In this document: positions 17,728-26,519 of the stretch, piece by piece
Layout of the letters: each line of letters opens with the position of its first letter
Position numbering within the stretch: the stretch's first letter is position 1
Made by a program: the position numbers and the translations under genes
The notes under the pieces: model-generated
The model's input: the letters and a program-made list of their open reading frames with translations, nothing else
What the model was told of the DNA's origin: nothing
The model's database searches: none
Assembly (NCBI GenBank): GCA_021850485.1
Contig: JAJZLY010000030.1
Location: 1 to 64,000, forward strand
Source of the DNA: Bacillota bacterium
GTDB taxonomy: Bacteria; Bacillota; Sulfobacillia; JAJZYS01; JAJZLH01
Direction of reading: 5' to 3'
Length of the DNA stretch: 64,000 nucleotides

Positions 17728-18139
17728 TGTCGACTACCTCCTGTTCGCCGAATTGAACGGTAGTTCCGGCCAGTCCGACCAGGGTGAAGGGGAACCCCTG
17801 TAGCGGCACATTGACCCGGACCGTGATCGTCATGGGCTGCCCCCAGGGAACGGACGGAGCGGGCCCGGAGACCCATGGCTGCACGGTCAGCCCGGCGTCG
17901 GCCAGCGACTGCGAAACGCTGTGTGATACAAACGGCGTCACGCCTCCGGCTAACGCAGCGGTCTCAGATCCGACCTGAGCCGCGAATGCCACGTCCGTGG
18001 ACAGCTCGGCGAGATGCAAGGCGGCCATGCCGCCGAACAAGGTGAGCAACAGCAGTGGTAGCACTAGGGCTGTGGCGATGTAGATGTCCAGACTGCCACG
18101 CTCCCTGAAGGCCCTACTGTCCAGTGGTGATCGGTACAT
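17699..18139 (-). CDS. TadE-like pseudopilin-type membrane protein
   Basis: ERGSLDIYIATALVLPLLLLTLFGGMAALHL N-terminal TM with preceding E-x-G-S, operon context. Confidence 0.55.
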   Translation of the reverse strand: MYRSPLDSRAFRERGSLDIYIATALVLPLLLLTLFGGMAALHLAELSTDVAFAAQVGSETAALAGGVTPFVSHSVSQSLADAGLTVQPWVSGPAPSVPWGQPMTITVRVNVPLQGFPFTLVGLAGTTVQFGEQEVVDSEAVAPAAP

Positions 18140-18329
18140 TGAGCCAGGCCGTGACGATGTCGCGGATATGAGCGCCCACGGCGGTGAAGGCGAACAAAAT
18201 AACGCCTGTCAGGCTGATCGCGGCCAGAGCCATGATTCCCTGGGCAATGTACGTGGACAGATCTCCACGCTGCCCGCACAACAGGCGAATCGCAGATTGC
18301 CAGTAGCTGCGCAGTGATAACAAGGACAT
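18114..18329 (-). CDS. Small one-TM membrane protein, possible Flp-type pilin
   Basis: 71 aa, hydrophobic IMALAAISLTGVILFAFTAVGAHI, adjacent to TadC/TadE-like genes. Confidence 0.45.
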   Translation of the reverse strand: MSLLSLRSYWQSAIRLLCGQRGDLSTYIAQGIMALAAISLTGVILFAFTAVGAHIRDIVTAWLNVPITTGQ

Positions 18330-18330
18330 C

Positions 18331-18987
18331 TCAGATGAGCCCCTTTCCGGGCAAGAAGCCGAATTGTTGGATCAGGGTGACAAGATGCGGATAGCCAAAC
18401 AAGATGGCCGCATTGATCATGAAGAGCCCGGCCAGGAGGGTTAAGAGATAGGGAACGAATGTAGCCTGGCGCCGGATCAGAGCCGTGCGGGCTTGCCGGG
18501 CGATCGACTCCTGGGCCGCCATGGTTTGACGGAGCGGGACACCCAGTGTTTCACCAGCGCGAATCGCGGAAATTAGGTTTCGGCCAGCTGGGAAGGCGAG
18601 ATCCCTGGAGAGTCGAGCCAAGGCGGAAGAGAGATCAGAAGAGGCGAGTAGTTCCTCCCGAAAAGAGCGCAGAGGAAGACTGAGCGGTCCCATGACCTCG
18701 ATCGGTAAATGCAGCATGGTGGCCACTACGCTCAGACCATCTTCAGCTGAGATTCGCAACAGCAACAACAGGTCGGGAATCCACGCCGCCCGGGCCTGCA
18801 GCTCTCGCCTCCAGATCAGGCGTTGGATGGCGGGACCGATCTGATACGCAGCGAGCAGAACAAAGGGGGTCAGCGGCGGCCACACCCAGCTCAGGCTGAT
18901 GCCGACCAAACTAGCCGGGTGGGTGGGAGGACGTTTCCAGGCGACAGCGGCGAAAATTAGAGATATGCCCGCGAGGTATGTCACCAC
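18331..18987 (-). CDS. TadC-like type II/IV secretion platform protein
   Basis: PDLLLLLRISAEDGLSVVATMLHLP...FREELLASSDLSSALARLSRD...AGETLGVPLRQTMAAQ T2SF-domain pattern. Confidence 0.75.
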   Translation of the reverse strand: MVTYLAGISLIFAAVAWKRPPTHPASLVGISLSWVWPPLTPFVLLAAYQIGPAIQRLIWRRELQARAAWIPDLLLLLRISAEDGLSVVATMLHLPIEVMGPLSLPLRSFREELLASSDLSSALARLSRDLAFPAGRNLISAIRAGETLGVPLRQTMAAQESIARQARTALIRRQATFVPYLLTLLAGLFMINAAILFGYPHLVTLIQQFGFLPGKGLI

Positions 18988-19637
18988 AGCAGCGACTCAG
19001 GCTGAAACCACGGAGTTGCAAGCATGCTGGCCGTGGTCAGGAGCACCCAGGCGCTGAGCCAGCGTCCAACGCCGACCTGAAAGAGGCTCGTGCTGGCGGG
19101 AGAGGCCACCACCGACGCGATGAGGATCACCTCGACACCAAAGAAGAGTCCGGTGGCGACCCCCAGAGCGGTCTGCTCGCTACGCCACTGGTTGGCCATG
19201 GTGACGCGTTGCTCGACCTCTTGCAGCAAAATCAGAAGGGGGCGCTGGTGGCTTAGGCCAGTGCGCACCGCATCGGCCGTGAACAACTGGCGCAACGAGG
19301 TCTGAAGCCAACGCGGTGCGCTGGGACTGTGTAGGAGAAATGTGACCTGATCTCCTCCGGCCGCCAGGATCTCGTCGGGTTGCAGGGTGAGCGTACTCAT
19401 CTCCAGCATTGATTCCAGGCACCGTTCAGTTGCAGACAGGGTCTGACGCAGGCCGCGATTTCGCTGCCACTTGGTCCACGCCTGAGGGATGATGGCGGCA
19501 AGCAGTATGGCTGGAATCATGGTGACGCCGCCGCCCCAGAGCCATCCCGCCAGGGCGCCTACAGGTAGCAGAACAAGTCCACCGGACACCTGCCCGAAGA
19601 CGACCGCCGCCAGGATAGCTACCAACCAGGCATTCAT
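18981..19637 (-). CDS. TadB-like platform protein
   Basis: Polytopic; CLESMLEMSTLTLQPDEILAAGG; position between CpaF and TadC. Confidence 0.6.
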   Translation of the reverse strand: MNAWLVAILAAVVFGQVSGGLVLLPVGALAGWLWGGGVTMIPAILLAAIIPQAWTKWQRNRGLRQTLSATERCLESMLEMSTLTLQPDEILAAGGDQVTFLLHSPSAPRWLQTSLRQLFTADAVRTGLSHQRPLLILLQEVEQRVTMANQWRSEQTALGVATGLFFGVEVILIASVVASPASTSLFQVGVGRWLSAWVLLTTASMLATPWFQPESLLW

Positions 19638-20635
19638 GAGCGCACCTGGCGACTGGACGACGGTGCCCAGGTGAAGTCACCGGTCTGATCCTCGATGGCG
19701 GCCACTACCGCCCCATGTGCTGACCGGGCCATCACGACCACCAAATCGATTTCGCTGCGAAATGACTCTTCCAGAAAGCCGGTGGATGCCGACGGCATTG
19801 CCGTTTGCGCGAGCCATGCCAGGCGCTGGTGGACACGGTCTGCGGAGAGGGCGTGGATGGTGGCAAACGACCCCGAGTGACCGGAGGTCAGTGCCAGCAG
19901 CCACTCAAAGGCCTCACCGCCGCGCAGTTCACCGATGCCTAGCCGGTCCGGGCGCAGATGCAAGGCATGGCGGACCGCATCGCGCGTCGAGACGGCGAAC
20001 CGGCCCTCACGGTTGGCCGGCCTCGTCTCCAGTTCCACCACGTGATGGTGGCAGCCGGCCAAGAACAACTCACGCACCTCCTCCACGACCACGATGCGGT
20101 CGTCTGCGGGCATCTGGGACACCATCCAGCGGGTCAGCGTCGTCTTGCCGGCGCCGGTGGGCCCGGCCACGATGAATGACCTGTGACTCTGGGAGATGGC
20201 GACCAGGAGATGTTCCACTTCGGCGTCAAAGGTACCGACCGCTCGAAGCGCATCCGTCGACCAGCGATCGGGACGGTGGACGCGCACCGAGATGGACGGC
20301 TCGAGCGAGTACGGGGGAATGGTCAGCCCAACCCGACAGTGTCCCAGGGTGATCGATTGGAAAGGTTGGGCCAGCGACAGGTCCCGCCCTCCGGCCGTGG
20401 CGAGGTGCAGGGCGAGGTCGAGGGCGACCACCACAGACCCAAGCGCGCCAGCGGCTAGCAGGTGCCCGTCCCGGCAGATGGTAACGGTGGTGCCGCAGAC
20501 GAAGATGTCGGAGACCTGAGGATCTGCCAAAAAGGGGCGAAGGGGTCCCCACGGCGGTTCGCGCGGGTCGTCAGAGAGGTGTGGTGCGTCCCGGTTAAAG
20601 ATCACCGATCGGTCGGGATTGCTCAACGGCTGCAA
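19634..20635 (-). CDS. CpaF/TadA/VirB11-type secretion ATPase
   Basis: IVAGPTGAGKTTLTRWM Walker A; VVVEEVRELFL; LRPDRLGIGELRGGEAFEWLLALTSGHSGSFATIHA. Confidence 0.9.
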   Translation of the reverse strand: MQPLSNPDRSVIFNRDAPHLSDDPREPPWGPLRPFLADPQVSDIFVCGTTVTICRDGHLLAAGALGSVVVALDLALHLATAGGRDLSLAQPFQSITLGHCRVGLTIPPYSLEPSISVRVHRPDRWSTDALRAVGTFDAEVEHLLVAISQSHRSFIVAGPTGAGKTTLTRWMVSQMPADDRIVVVEEVRELFLAGCHHHVVELETRPANREGRFAVSTRDAVRHALHLRPDRLGIGELRGGEAFEWLLALTSGHSGSFATIHALSADRVHQRLAWLAQTAMPSASTGFLEESFRSEIDLVVVMARSAHGAVVAAIEDQTGDFTWAPSSSRQVRS

Positions 20636-21521
20636 CAGATGTCACCTCGTGCATGCGAAGCCTATGGAAAAGGTCGCGAAAGGGGCTCAGGGCCGGTGTC
20701 GACAGCGGCTGGCCGGAGACCAGAAGATCAACCGGGGGAAAGCGCAGCCGCGGAATGGAAATGGCGCCCGCCTGCGGCGGGTGGCAGCGCCCCAAGATGT
20801 GGTTGGCAACCCGAAAGTCACCCCCGACCGCAGTCCGTCGCCGGAGAGCTGGGGCGCAGACCACGCTTACCGTTGCACCGTCGCCAGACTCGGCGGCTCC
20901 GTCCACAATGGTCACCGCTGGCCAGGCCGGCCGCGGGCTCTCCGCATCCACGATGAATCGCCCCAGTTGGGGCCCAAGGACCGGATGCCCGAGCAGGTAG
21001 GTCTGAAGCAATCGGTCTGTCGATCGATCGAGCAGATATGTGGCGGCTCCGCGCGACTGACTGTAGAGGAAGAGCCCGAGTGCGACCGTGCTCTGGCCGA
21101 GACTGCCGGAAGTTCGACGGCAGGAGATCAGTGTCGGAGGCGGCAGGGCAGCCGCTAGGAATTGCAGCAAGGTGTCACCGGAAAAAGGCCCGCTGAGCAC
21201 ATGCCGGATGCCCACCTGCCGAAGGCTGATGGTGACGGCGCGATCGAAGATGGAATCAGGGAGAATGTAGATGATCCGCTGCGGAGGGATCGCCAGCGTG
21301 CGCAGGAAGTCGGCCGGATGGGCGGGCATGTCCGGGAGGCTGTGACTCAGGACCAGCACCTCCGGCGCGTGCGCAGCGACAGCCGCAGCCAGCAGCGAAG
21401 CGGAGCGGACCTCGGCGAGGACCCGGATCGGCTCATGCTGCTCTAAGAATCGGCAGACCGCGTCTTGATCCAACCGACTATGGGCGGCAACGACAATGCC
21501 GGGCCGGACTAGGGTATCCAT
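20595..21521 (-). CDS. TadZ/CpaE-like protein with degenerate P-loop
   Basis: Receiver-like N-terminus (APEVLVLSHSLPDMPA); SGSLGQSTVALGL in place of deviant Walker A. Confidence 0.55.
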   Translation of the reverse strand: MDTLVRPGIVVAAHSRLDQDAVCRFLEQHEPIRVLAEVRSASLLAAAVAAHAPEVLVLSHSLPDMPAHPADFLRTLAIPPQRIIYILPDSIFDRAVTISLRQVGIRHVLSGPFSGDTLLQFLAAALPPPTLISCRRTSGSLGQSTVALGLFLYSQSRGAATYLLDRSTDRLLQTYLLGHPVLGPQLGRFIVDAESPRPAWPAVTIVDGAAESGDGATVSVVCAPALRRRTAVGGDFRVANHILGRCHPPQAGAISIPRLRFPPVDLLVSGQPLSTPALSPFRDLFHRLRMHEVTSVAAVEQSRPIGDL

Positions 21522-22084
21522 GGCAGGACAACGACCTTCCCGGAACTGACGGCGAACTCCACCAGTTCCGCTTGTGCCTGGGACAAGCTGACCGCCACGA
21601 AGCTCCCCTGGGGTGTTGTTGAGGTGCTGCTGACCATCGCCCTGGGAACCAGCACTTGGGGTGGAGTACCGCTGAGCAAGAGCATCACGGCAGCCTTGGG
21701 GCCAAGGTCTGGAGGCAATGTAGTAACGGGGATGCTAACTTCCAGCTGTGAGAGGGGTGGAGCTGCGGGGGCCCTGCCATGCGTCAGAGCACCCGCACAG
21801 ACGATCGCATTGGCCGGAAGTGCGTTGCGCAGGTGCCAGCCGACTGGCGACCGACGAACGGCGCCGGGAGGAAGGGCCGAGCCGACCACTGCCGACAGAG
21901 CGCGCAGGTCGGAACTCACCAGGGTGGCACCTGCTGGCAGGGCGCGGGCGGTCACCCACACCGTGGTCGTCGGTGTGCGGGCCGGAAGCAGGGCCAAGAC
22001 CAAAGCCACCGAGGAGAGCCCCAGTGGGACCATCGACCACAGCTTGTGCCCGGACTGGAGGGCGGGAAGACGAAAAAATCCCAT
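21509..22084 (-). CDS. CpaB/RcpC-like SAF-domain protein
   Basis: N-terminal TM then TVWVTARALPAGATLVSSDLRAL SAF-like motif. Confidence 0.65.
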   Translation of the reverse strand: MGFFRLPALQSGHKLWSMVPLGLSSVALVLALLPARTPTTTVWVTARALPAGATLVSSDLRALSAVVGSALPPGAVRRSPVGWHLRNALPANAIVCAGALTHGRAPAAPPLSQLEVSIPVTTLPPDLGPKAAVMLLLSGTPPQVLVPRAMVSSTSTTPQGSFVAVSLSQAQAELVEFAVSSGKVVVLPWIP

Positions 22085-22096
22085 GGTGCCGCCTCC

Positions 22097-23974
22097 CTAG
22101 CGAAGCGAGATGGGGGTGGTATCAGTAATCGATGCCTCCAAAGCATTGAGGCTAAGTCTGACGGGACGGACGCCGTCATCAATCAACAGGGCCTCGCCAG
22201 GCTGGGCCACAGACAGCCAGTGGGTGGGCCGATGCGACAGCTGGTATCTCTCGCAGATCAATCGCAGGTCATCTGCACTCTGCCGAAAGAGCACCAGCAT
22301 CCCGGCATTGGACAGCATCAGCCGCCCATCGTCTGCCAGCAGGAAGTCCCCGACGTTTTGCGTGATTCCCGTGAAGCTGACCCCGGCCTTGCGTGAGCGC
22401 TTGAGGAACGACAGCAGACCCTGCCGGACTTGGGGATGGTGCAAGAAGAGGTGCACCTCATCGAGAGTCACGGACAAGGGGTACCCCTGTTGTCGGTGGA
22501 CGCGCAGCCAGTCTCCGACCAACTCGAGGAGTAAGGGCACTGCAGCAGCGACCGTCTCAGCGTCTGCCTGAGCCAGATTGAATGAGATGATGCGGTGATC
22601 CGGGAAGCGGCGCAGAGGGCCAGAAAAACCGCGCAACGGGCCGTCAGCGTACGGCCAGACAGCAGGGTACAGGGGATCACTACTGGGAATGCGCCGCAGC
22701 AGGTCTCGAAAGGTTGGCGCGGTCGTCTGCCGGTAGCAATCGGTGAGTAGCAGCCTGAGCCGGAGCACTTCTGCCGATCCCAGAGAGCCGGCCAGCAGTG
22801 GCGGGATCCGCAGAAGTTTGCCCTCCAGGTCGCCTGGTTGCGGGGCCGCCAGCGGATTGAGATGGCCGCTATTGGTGCCGATTGGGATGGACATCCCCTG
22901 CAGATGGCGGACCAGCAACTCGTACTCACCCTCGGGATCGAAGACGATGGCCCGCGCTTGCGTTGACTCCAGCCGACGAAGTAGCTCCACTTTGCTAAAC
23001 GTTGACTTGCCACTCCCGGGAAGGCCGAGAACGAATGCGGACGGATTGGCCTTGCGGCGGTCGTGACTGACCAGAGCGCGGTGATCCGGATCGATCCCGA
23101 TGAACAGGTCGCGGCGGTCGCTTATCGGTGGCGCCGACCACTCGTATAGACCCAGGTGAATTAGGGTCTGGGCGTCAAGCATGCGAACCAAAGGAGGCAT
23201 GGCTGAGAAGTGATCGCCGAACAAGGTCGACAGCTGTGCCTGTTGGAAGGGAACCGGCGAGAACGTGAATCCAAGTCCCTGCGCCAGTTGCTGAAACGAA
23301 CGGGGCGCCGGGTCTGCAGGTGATCCGGAAACAGCGGCCACAAGACCAACCCTGAACAGTCGATTCATCCGACCAGAGACCTGCCCTAGTAGCGCCTCCG
23401 CGTCCTGTGCGGACTGCTGGAAGGCGGGATCCTTTGCGCTGTGTGGGCGAAGCACCCGCAGCCGGTGGCGGAGCATGCGGGTCGCCTCGTGGGCCGGCAG
23501 GGGCCGACAGTCAACGAGCAGATCCAGACCGGTCGGGAAGGTGAAGAGCGGAGCCAGAAGGTCCGGAGAGACCTGAGCCGGCCACCTGACCGCCATCAGC
23601 ATGGTGATGTCTCCTCTGGCCCCGGAGAGATGGCGAAGGTGCTCGGTGGCTGGGGAGCCACCCGGGGCCGCGAGCAGAGGGTCGGGGCGGTCAAGGTGCA
23701 GATGGCGGGCGATGGGGTGGACTGACGAGCGGCCGGGGGTGAGCAGGTGGAGTTCCATGTGCAGCAGATCGATGGGAGGTGAGAGCCTGGAGCGGGTGAG
23801 ATGGTCGAGGTACGAATGGGTGCCGGAGGCGACCTCGCTCAGGGGTCGAGACCTGTACCAGAATTTAATGTCGTGAGGGACACTGAGGAGAAAGTTCAAA
23901 TCCTGAGCCTGTAGCGAGGTTAGGTCGTCATCTGGCAGCCACCGCACCGGGATAGGGTGGATCAGTTCGACCAC
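22097..23974 (-). CDS. VirB4/TraC-type T4SS ATPase
   Basis: VLGLPGSGKSTFSKVELL Walker A, RAIVFDPEGEYELLVRHL, VTLDEVHLFL Walker B, FTGITQNVGDFL; start refined to GTG 23974. Confidence 0.88.
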   Translation of the reverse strand: MVELIHPIPVRWLPDDDLTSLQAQDLNFLLSVPHDIKFWYRSRPLSEVASGTHSYLDHLTRSRLSPPIDLLHMELHLLTPGRSSVHPIARHLHLDRPDPLLAAPGGSPATEHLRHLSGARGDITMLMAVRWPAQVSPDLLAPLFTFPTGLDLLVDCRPLPAHEATRMLRHRLRVLRPHSAKDPAFQQSAQDAEALLGQVSGRMNRLFRVGLVAAVSGSPADPAPRSFQQLAQGLGFTFSPVPFQQAQLSTLFGDHFSAMPPLVRMLDAQTLIHLGLYEWSAPPISDRRDLFIGIDPDHRALVSHDRRKANPSAFVLGLPGSGKSTFSKVELLRRLESTQARAIVFDPEGEYELLVRHLQGMSIPIGTNSGHLNPLAAPQPGDLEGKLLRIPPLLAGSLGSAEVLRLRLLLTDCYRQTTAPTFRDLLRRIPSSDPLYPAVWPYADGPLRGFSGPLRRFPDHRIISFNLAQADAETVAAAVPLLLELVGDWLRVHRQQGYPLSVTLDEVHLFLHHPQVRQGLLSFLKRSRKAGVSFTGITQNVGDFLLADDGRLMLSNAGMLVLFRQSADDLRLICERYQLSHRPTHWLSVAQPGEALLIDDGVRPVRLSLNALEASITDTTPISLR

Positions 23975-23982
23975 GACAGACC

Positions 23983-24297
23983 TCAGGTGCGGCCAAGGCG
24001 GGTGGCGACCTCTGTGCCTTGGCGTCGTCGCCGGACGCCTCGGCGCAGACTCCATAGGACGGCCCAGGTGAGCAAAAGCCGTACGGAAATCCCGTCGACC
24101 GCGCCGAAACCGACCACGAGGAACGTCGCCCACAGGCAGATCACCAGCGCGCCAAAGGCGGCCGAAGAAGAGGTCATCAGCTGGAACGACACGATGACTA
24201 AGACCACGCCCACCAGCGCAGTCCAAGCATCGAGTCCCCACAGCACAGGCTCAGCCGTTTGCAGCAAATCCTGAGGAACATGGTGGTGGGAGCGCAT
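23983..24297 (-). CDS. Small membrane protein, position consistent with VirB3/PrgI-like
   Basis: 2-3 TM, directly upstream of VirB4. Confidence 0.45.
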   Translation of the reverse strand: MRSHHHVPQDLLQTAEPVLWGLDAWTALVGVVLVIVSFQLMTSSSAAFGALVICLWATFLVVGFGAVDGISVRLLLTWAVLWSLRRGVRRRRQGTEVATRLGRT

Positions 24298-24321
24298 ATG
24301 GACGGCACCTCTGCTTTCGTC

Positions 24322-25074
24322 TTAGAAGTTCAGCCATTGAGCCGCCAGCATCCAGGCTGGAGCGTCGCGTCTGGCTCCAGTAACCATCGCTCGCAATAGA
24401 GCGGGGGCACGGATCATGAGGTAGAGGGCGGCGAGTCCAACCAGTGCGTTGGCTGGGCCTAGACCCTCTAGGCCAGACAGACCCCGGGACAAAACCAACA
24501 CGAAGGCCTGCACCGTCTGAACCAACGTGATCACCACGAGCTCTTGCAGATACCTGCCTCCGATCGGCCGAGATACTGGCCAAGCCAGGGCCATCAGGCC
24601 CAGCGGCGATATGGTTGCCAGAAACATCAACTCGATCGCTCTGATCAGATAGACGACTGTCAGAATCAGGAGCAGGACAAGGTAGGGCAGCCAGAAGACG
24701 AGGTCGGCGAGCACCCGGGTTGGCAGCGATACGGGAGTGAGCTGAAGAGCGACCTGAGAAGCCAGAGAGGAGATGAGAGCGTTGTTCAGGCGGATGAGAA
24801 AGATGCAAATGCGCATGGAGAGCAATGCCAAGATCAGGGTCGAACCCAGGGAGATGACCAACCGCAGCCAGTCGACTCTTACACCGGAGATCATCTGAGA
24901 GGCAGTCAGCAGGACAAGCAAGAGGGCACAAACACCGACCAGCGATAGGGAGAAGTGCCACAGGGAAGCGACGATGGGAAGCAACCAGACGTCTGGTGTG
25001 ATTGCGACCAATGGGGCGAGAACCCCAAATACGCTCTGCAGCACCGGTTGAACGGCTCCGGCGATGATGTTCAA
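24322..25074 (-). CDS. TrbL/VirB6-like polytopic membrane protein
   Basis: ~6 TM segments; TTG start 25074 overlaps upstream stop (TTGA); located between VirB2-like and VirB4. Confidence 0.65.
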   Translation of the reverse strand: MNIIAGAVQPVLQSVFGVLAPLVAITPDVWLLPIVASLWHFSLSLVGVCALLLVLLTASQMISGVRVDWLRLVISLGSTLILALLSMRICIFLIRLNNALISSLASQVALQLTPVSLPTRVLADLVFWLPYLVLLLILTVVYLIRAIELMFLATISPLGLMALAWPVSRPIGGRYLQELVVITLVQTVQAFVLVLSRGLSGLEGLGPANALVGLAALYLMIRAPALLRAMVTGARRDAPAWMLAAQWLNF

Positions 25075-25310
25075 AAGGGCGCCCCCTGCCCTGCCCACGA
25101 ATAGACAAGACGCACCAAGTCCTGGGCGAATACCACCACCACGAGCCCACCGACAACGGCGGCCAAGTGCTTCCAGGCGTGACTGCGCTGGCTGGGGTTG
25201 TCTCCGCTGGTCCACAGGAGATAGCCACCCCACAGCAAGAACAAGACACTGGCTGTGCCCAGCCATGCCTGGACAGAAGAGATGACGTTAAGAAGAAAGT
25301 GCTGAACCAT
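25071..25310 (-). CDS. TrbC/VirB2-like pilin-type small membrane protein
   Basis: 79 aa, two hydrophobic segments (SVLFLLWGGYLLW; LAAVVGGLVVVVFAQDLVRLVY), AAGGAG RBS, first gene of operon. Confidence 0.6.
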   Translation of the reverse strand: MVQHFLLNVISSVQAWLGTASVLFLLWGGYLLWTSGDNPSQRSHAWKHLAAVVGGLVVVVFAQDLVRLVYSWAGQGAPF

Positions 25311-25553
25311 GCCTCATGCTCCTTTGGCTGCCAAGGCGCCGACGACAAGCGGCCCACGGGCGCGTCTGGTGCATCGTCCGGGCATGGTCTGCAAGCCGCA
25401 TCGATCACAAGGCTACCTGCCGACATCACACTGTCCCTCCCAGTGCTGTTAACGCACCAGAAGGGTTCGAAACGCCGATCGCGACGCCTGCCCACAAATA
25501 AGTAAACTTACCAGATACTGGATATGTCTAAACGGTGTCTTTCTTCCCTGCTC

Positions 25554-26015
25554 TTAGGTCGAGGCGGCAAGAGCAGCTTGGAGTTCAACCATGTCCAGGG
25601 ACTGCTGCGGGTTGGCCTGCGCCCGCAGGTAGCGCACGGTCCCTCCTCGGTCGATAATCGCCGTTGCGCTGGTTTGAAGCGTCCCGGCGAGCACTCTGGG
25701 AAGCGCCAGAGCGGCATACAGGCTGCGCGTGGGGTCAGCCAGCAGGGGGATAGACAAGGACATGGAGGCGACCCGGCGGTCGCATGCGGCCTGAGTAGCC
25801 GGTGCTACGGCAATGCCGGCAATGTCTGCCTTTGCCCAGAGAGTGCTCTGCGCAGCTAACTGCCGCGCGTTTCGTTGGCAGGCAATTCAGGTCACGGCCC
25901 GCATCAGGTGGACGGCCGTGAGGCGGTGCTCAGAAAACAGCTGACGCCAGGTACGATCTGCTGCGACTTGGGAGTCAAGTACAAGGTCCGAGAGTGGCAC
26001 ATCAATAATACTCAT
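25554..26015 (-). CDS. Redoxin/peroxiredoxin-like protein with in-frame TGA (candidate selenocysteine, UxxC)
   Basis: Continuous frame MSIIDVPLSDLVLDSQVAADRTWRQLFSEHRLTAVHLMRAVT[TGA]IACQRNARQLAAQ...IAGIAVAPA...IPLLADPTRSLYAAL...ATAIIDRGGTVRYLRAQANPQQSLDMVELQAALAAST. Confidence 0.6.
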
Positions 26016-26073
26016 GGGTCAGCCCCGCCTCTGCTGCAACGAGTGGCAAGCGCCAAGGAAAGGAGCCCGGCAG

Positions 26074-26463
26074 ATGGACGGCCGTATTTCGGTGGTGTCC
26101 GTGCCAGTATCCGACCAAGACCAAGCAAAACTATTCTATACCCAGGTGTTGGGCTTTTCGTCAGTGGTCGACCGAACCTTTGATGCCAATGGCGAAGACC
26201 AACGCTGGGTGATGCTCGCACCGCCCGGCGGTGGCACAGCCATTACGCTTGTCACTTGGTTTGAGACCATGCCGCCCGGTTCCCTCAAGGGCATGGTCAT
26301 GTCAGTCCCGGACATTGAGCAGGCGGTCCAGCACCTGACCAATTGTGGCGTGGCCGGTGCCTCCGAACCCATCCAGCAAGCACCCTGGGGTCGCTGGATT
26401 GTGATCGAGGACCCCGATGGCAACAGCTGGGTGGTCCAGCAGGATATCGTGCCGCCGGTCTGA
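26074..26463 (+). CDS. VOC (glyoxalase/bleomycin resistance) family protein
   Basis: ISVVSVPVSDQDQAKLFYTQVLGF...WIVIEDPDGNSWVVQQ. Confidence 0.88.
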   Translation: MDGRISVVSVPVSDQDQAKLFYTQVLGFSSVVDRTFDANGEDQRWVMLAPPGGGTAITLVTWFETMPPGSLKGMVMSVPDIEQAVQHLTNCGVAGASEPIQQAPWGRWIVIEDPDGNSWVVQQDIVPPV

Positions 26464-26473
26464 GATCGGTCCT

Positions 26474-26502
26474 TTGACAGCGTGTTAGCCGGTCTTTATA
26501 CT
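26474..26502 (+). promoter_or_regulatory. Sigma-A promoter for metG T-box leader
   Basis: TTGACA-N17-TATACT. Confidence 0.75.
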
Positions 26503-26519
26503 TACCGCTACAATCCCGA

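Noticed and set aside
21007-21040. Short repeats of GATCG-type sequence (CGATCGATCG) within the TadZ-like gene
   Set aside because: Explained by coding of LLDRSTDRLL; no larger repeat structure.
24251-25495. 414-aa minus-strand ORF across the VirB2/VirB6-like genes
   Set aside because: Its upstream part (MSAGSLVIDAACRPCPDDAPDAP...) has a plausible RBS, but the rest is an out-of-frame reading of two membrane-protein genes. A short leader peptide there cannot be excluded but is unsupported.
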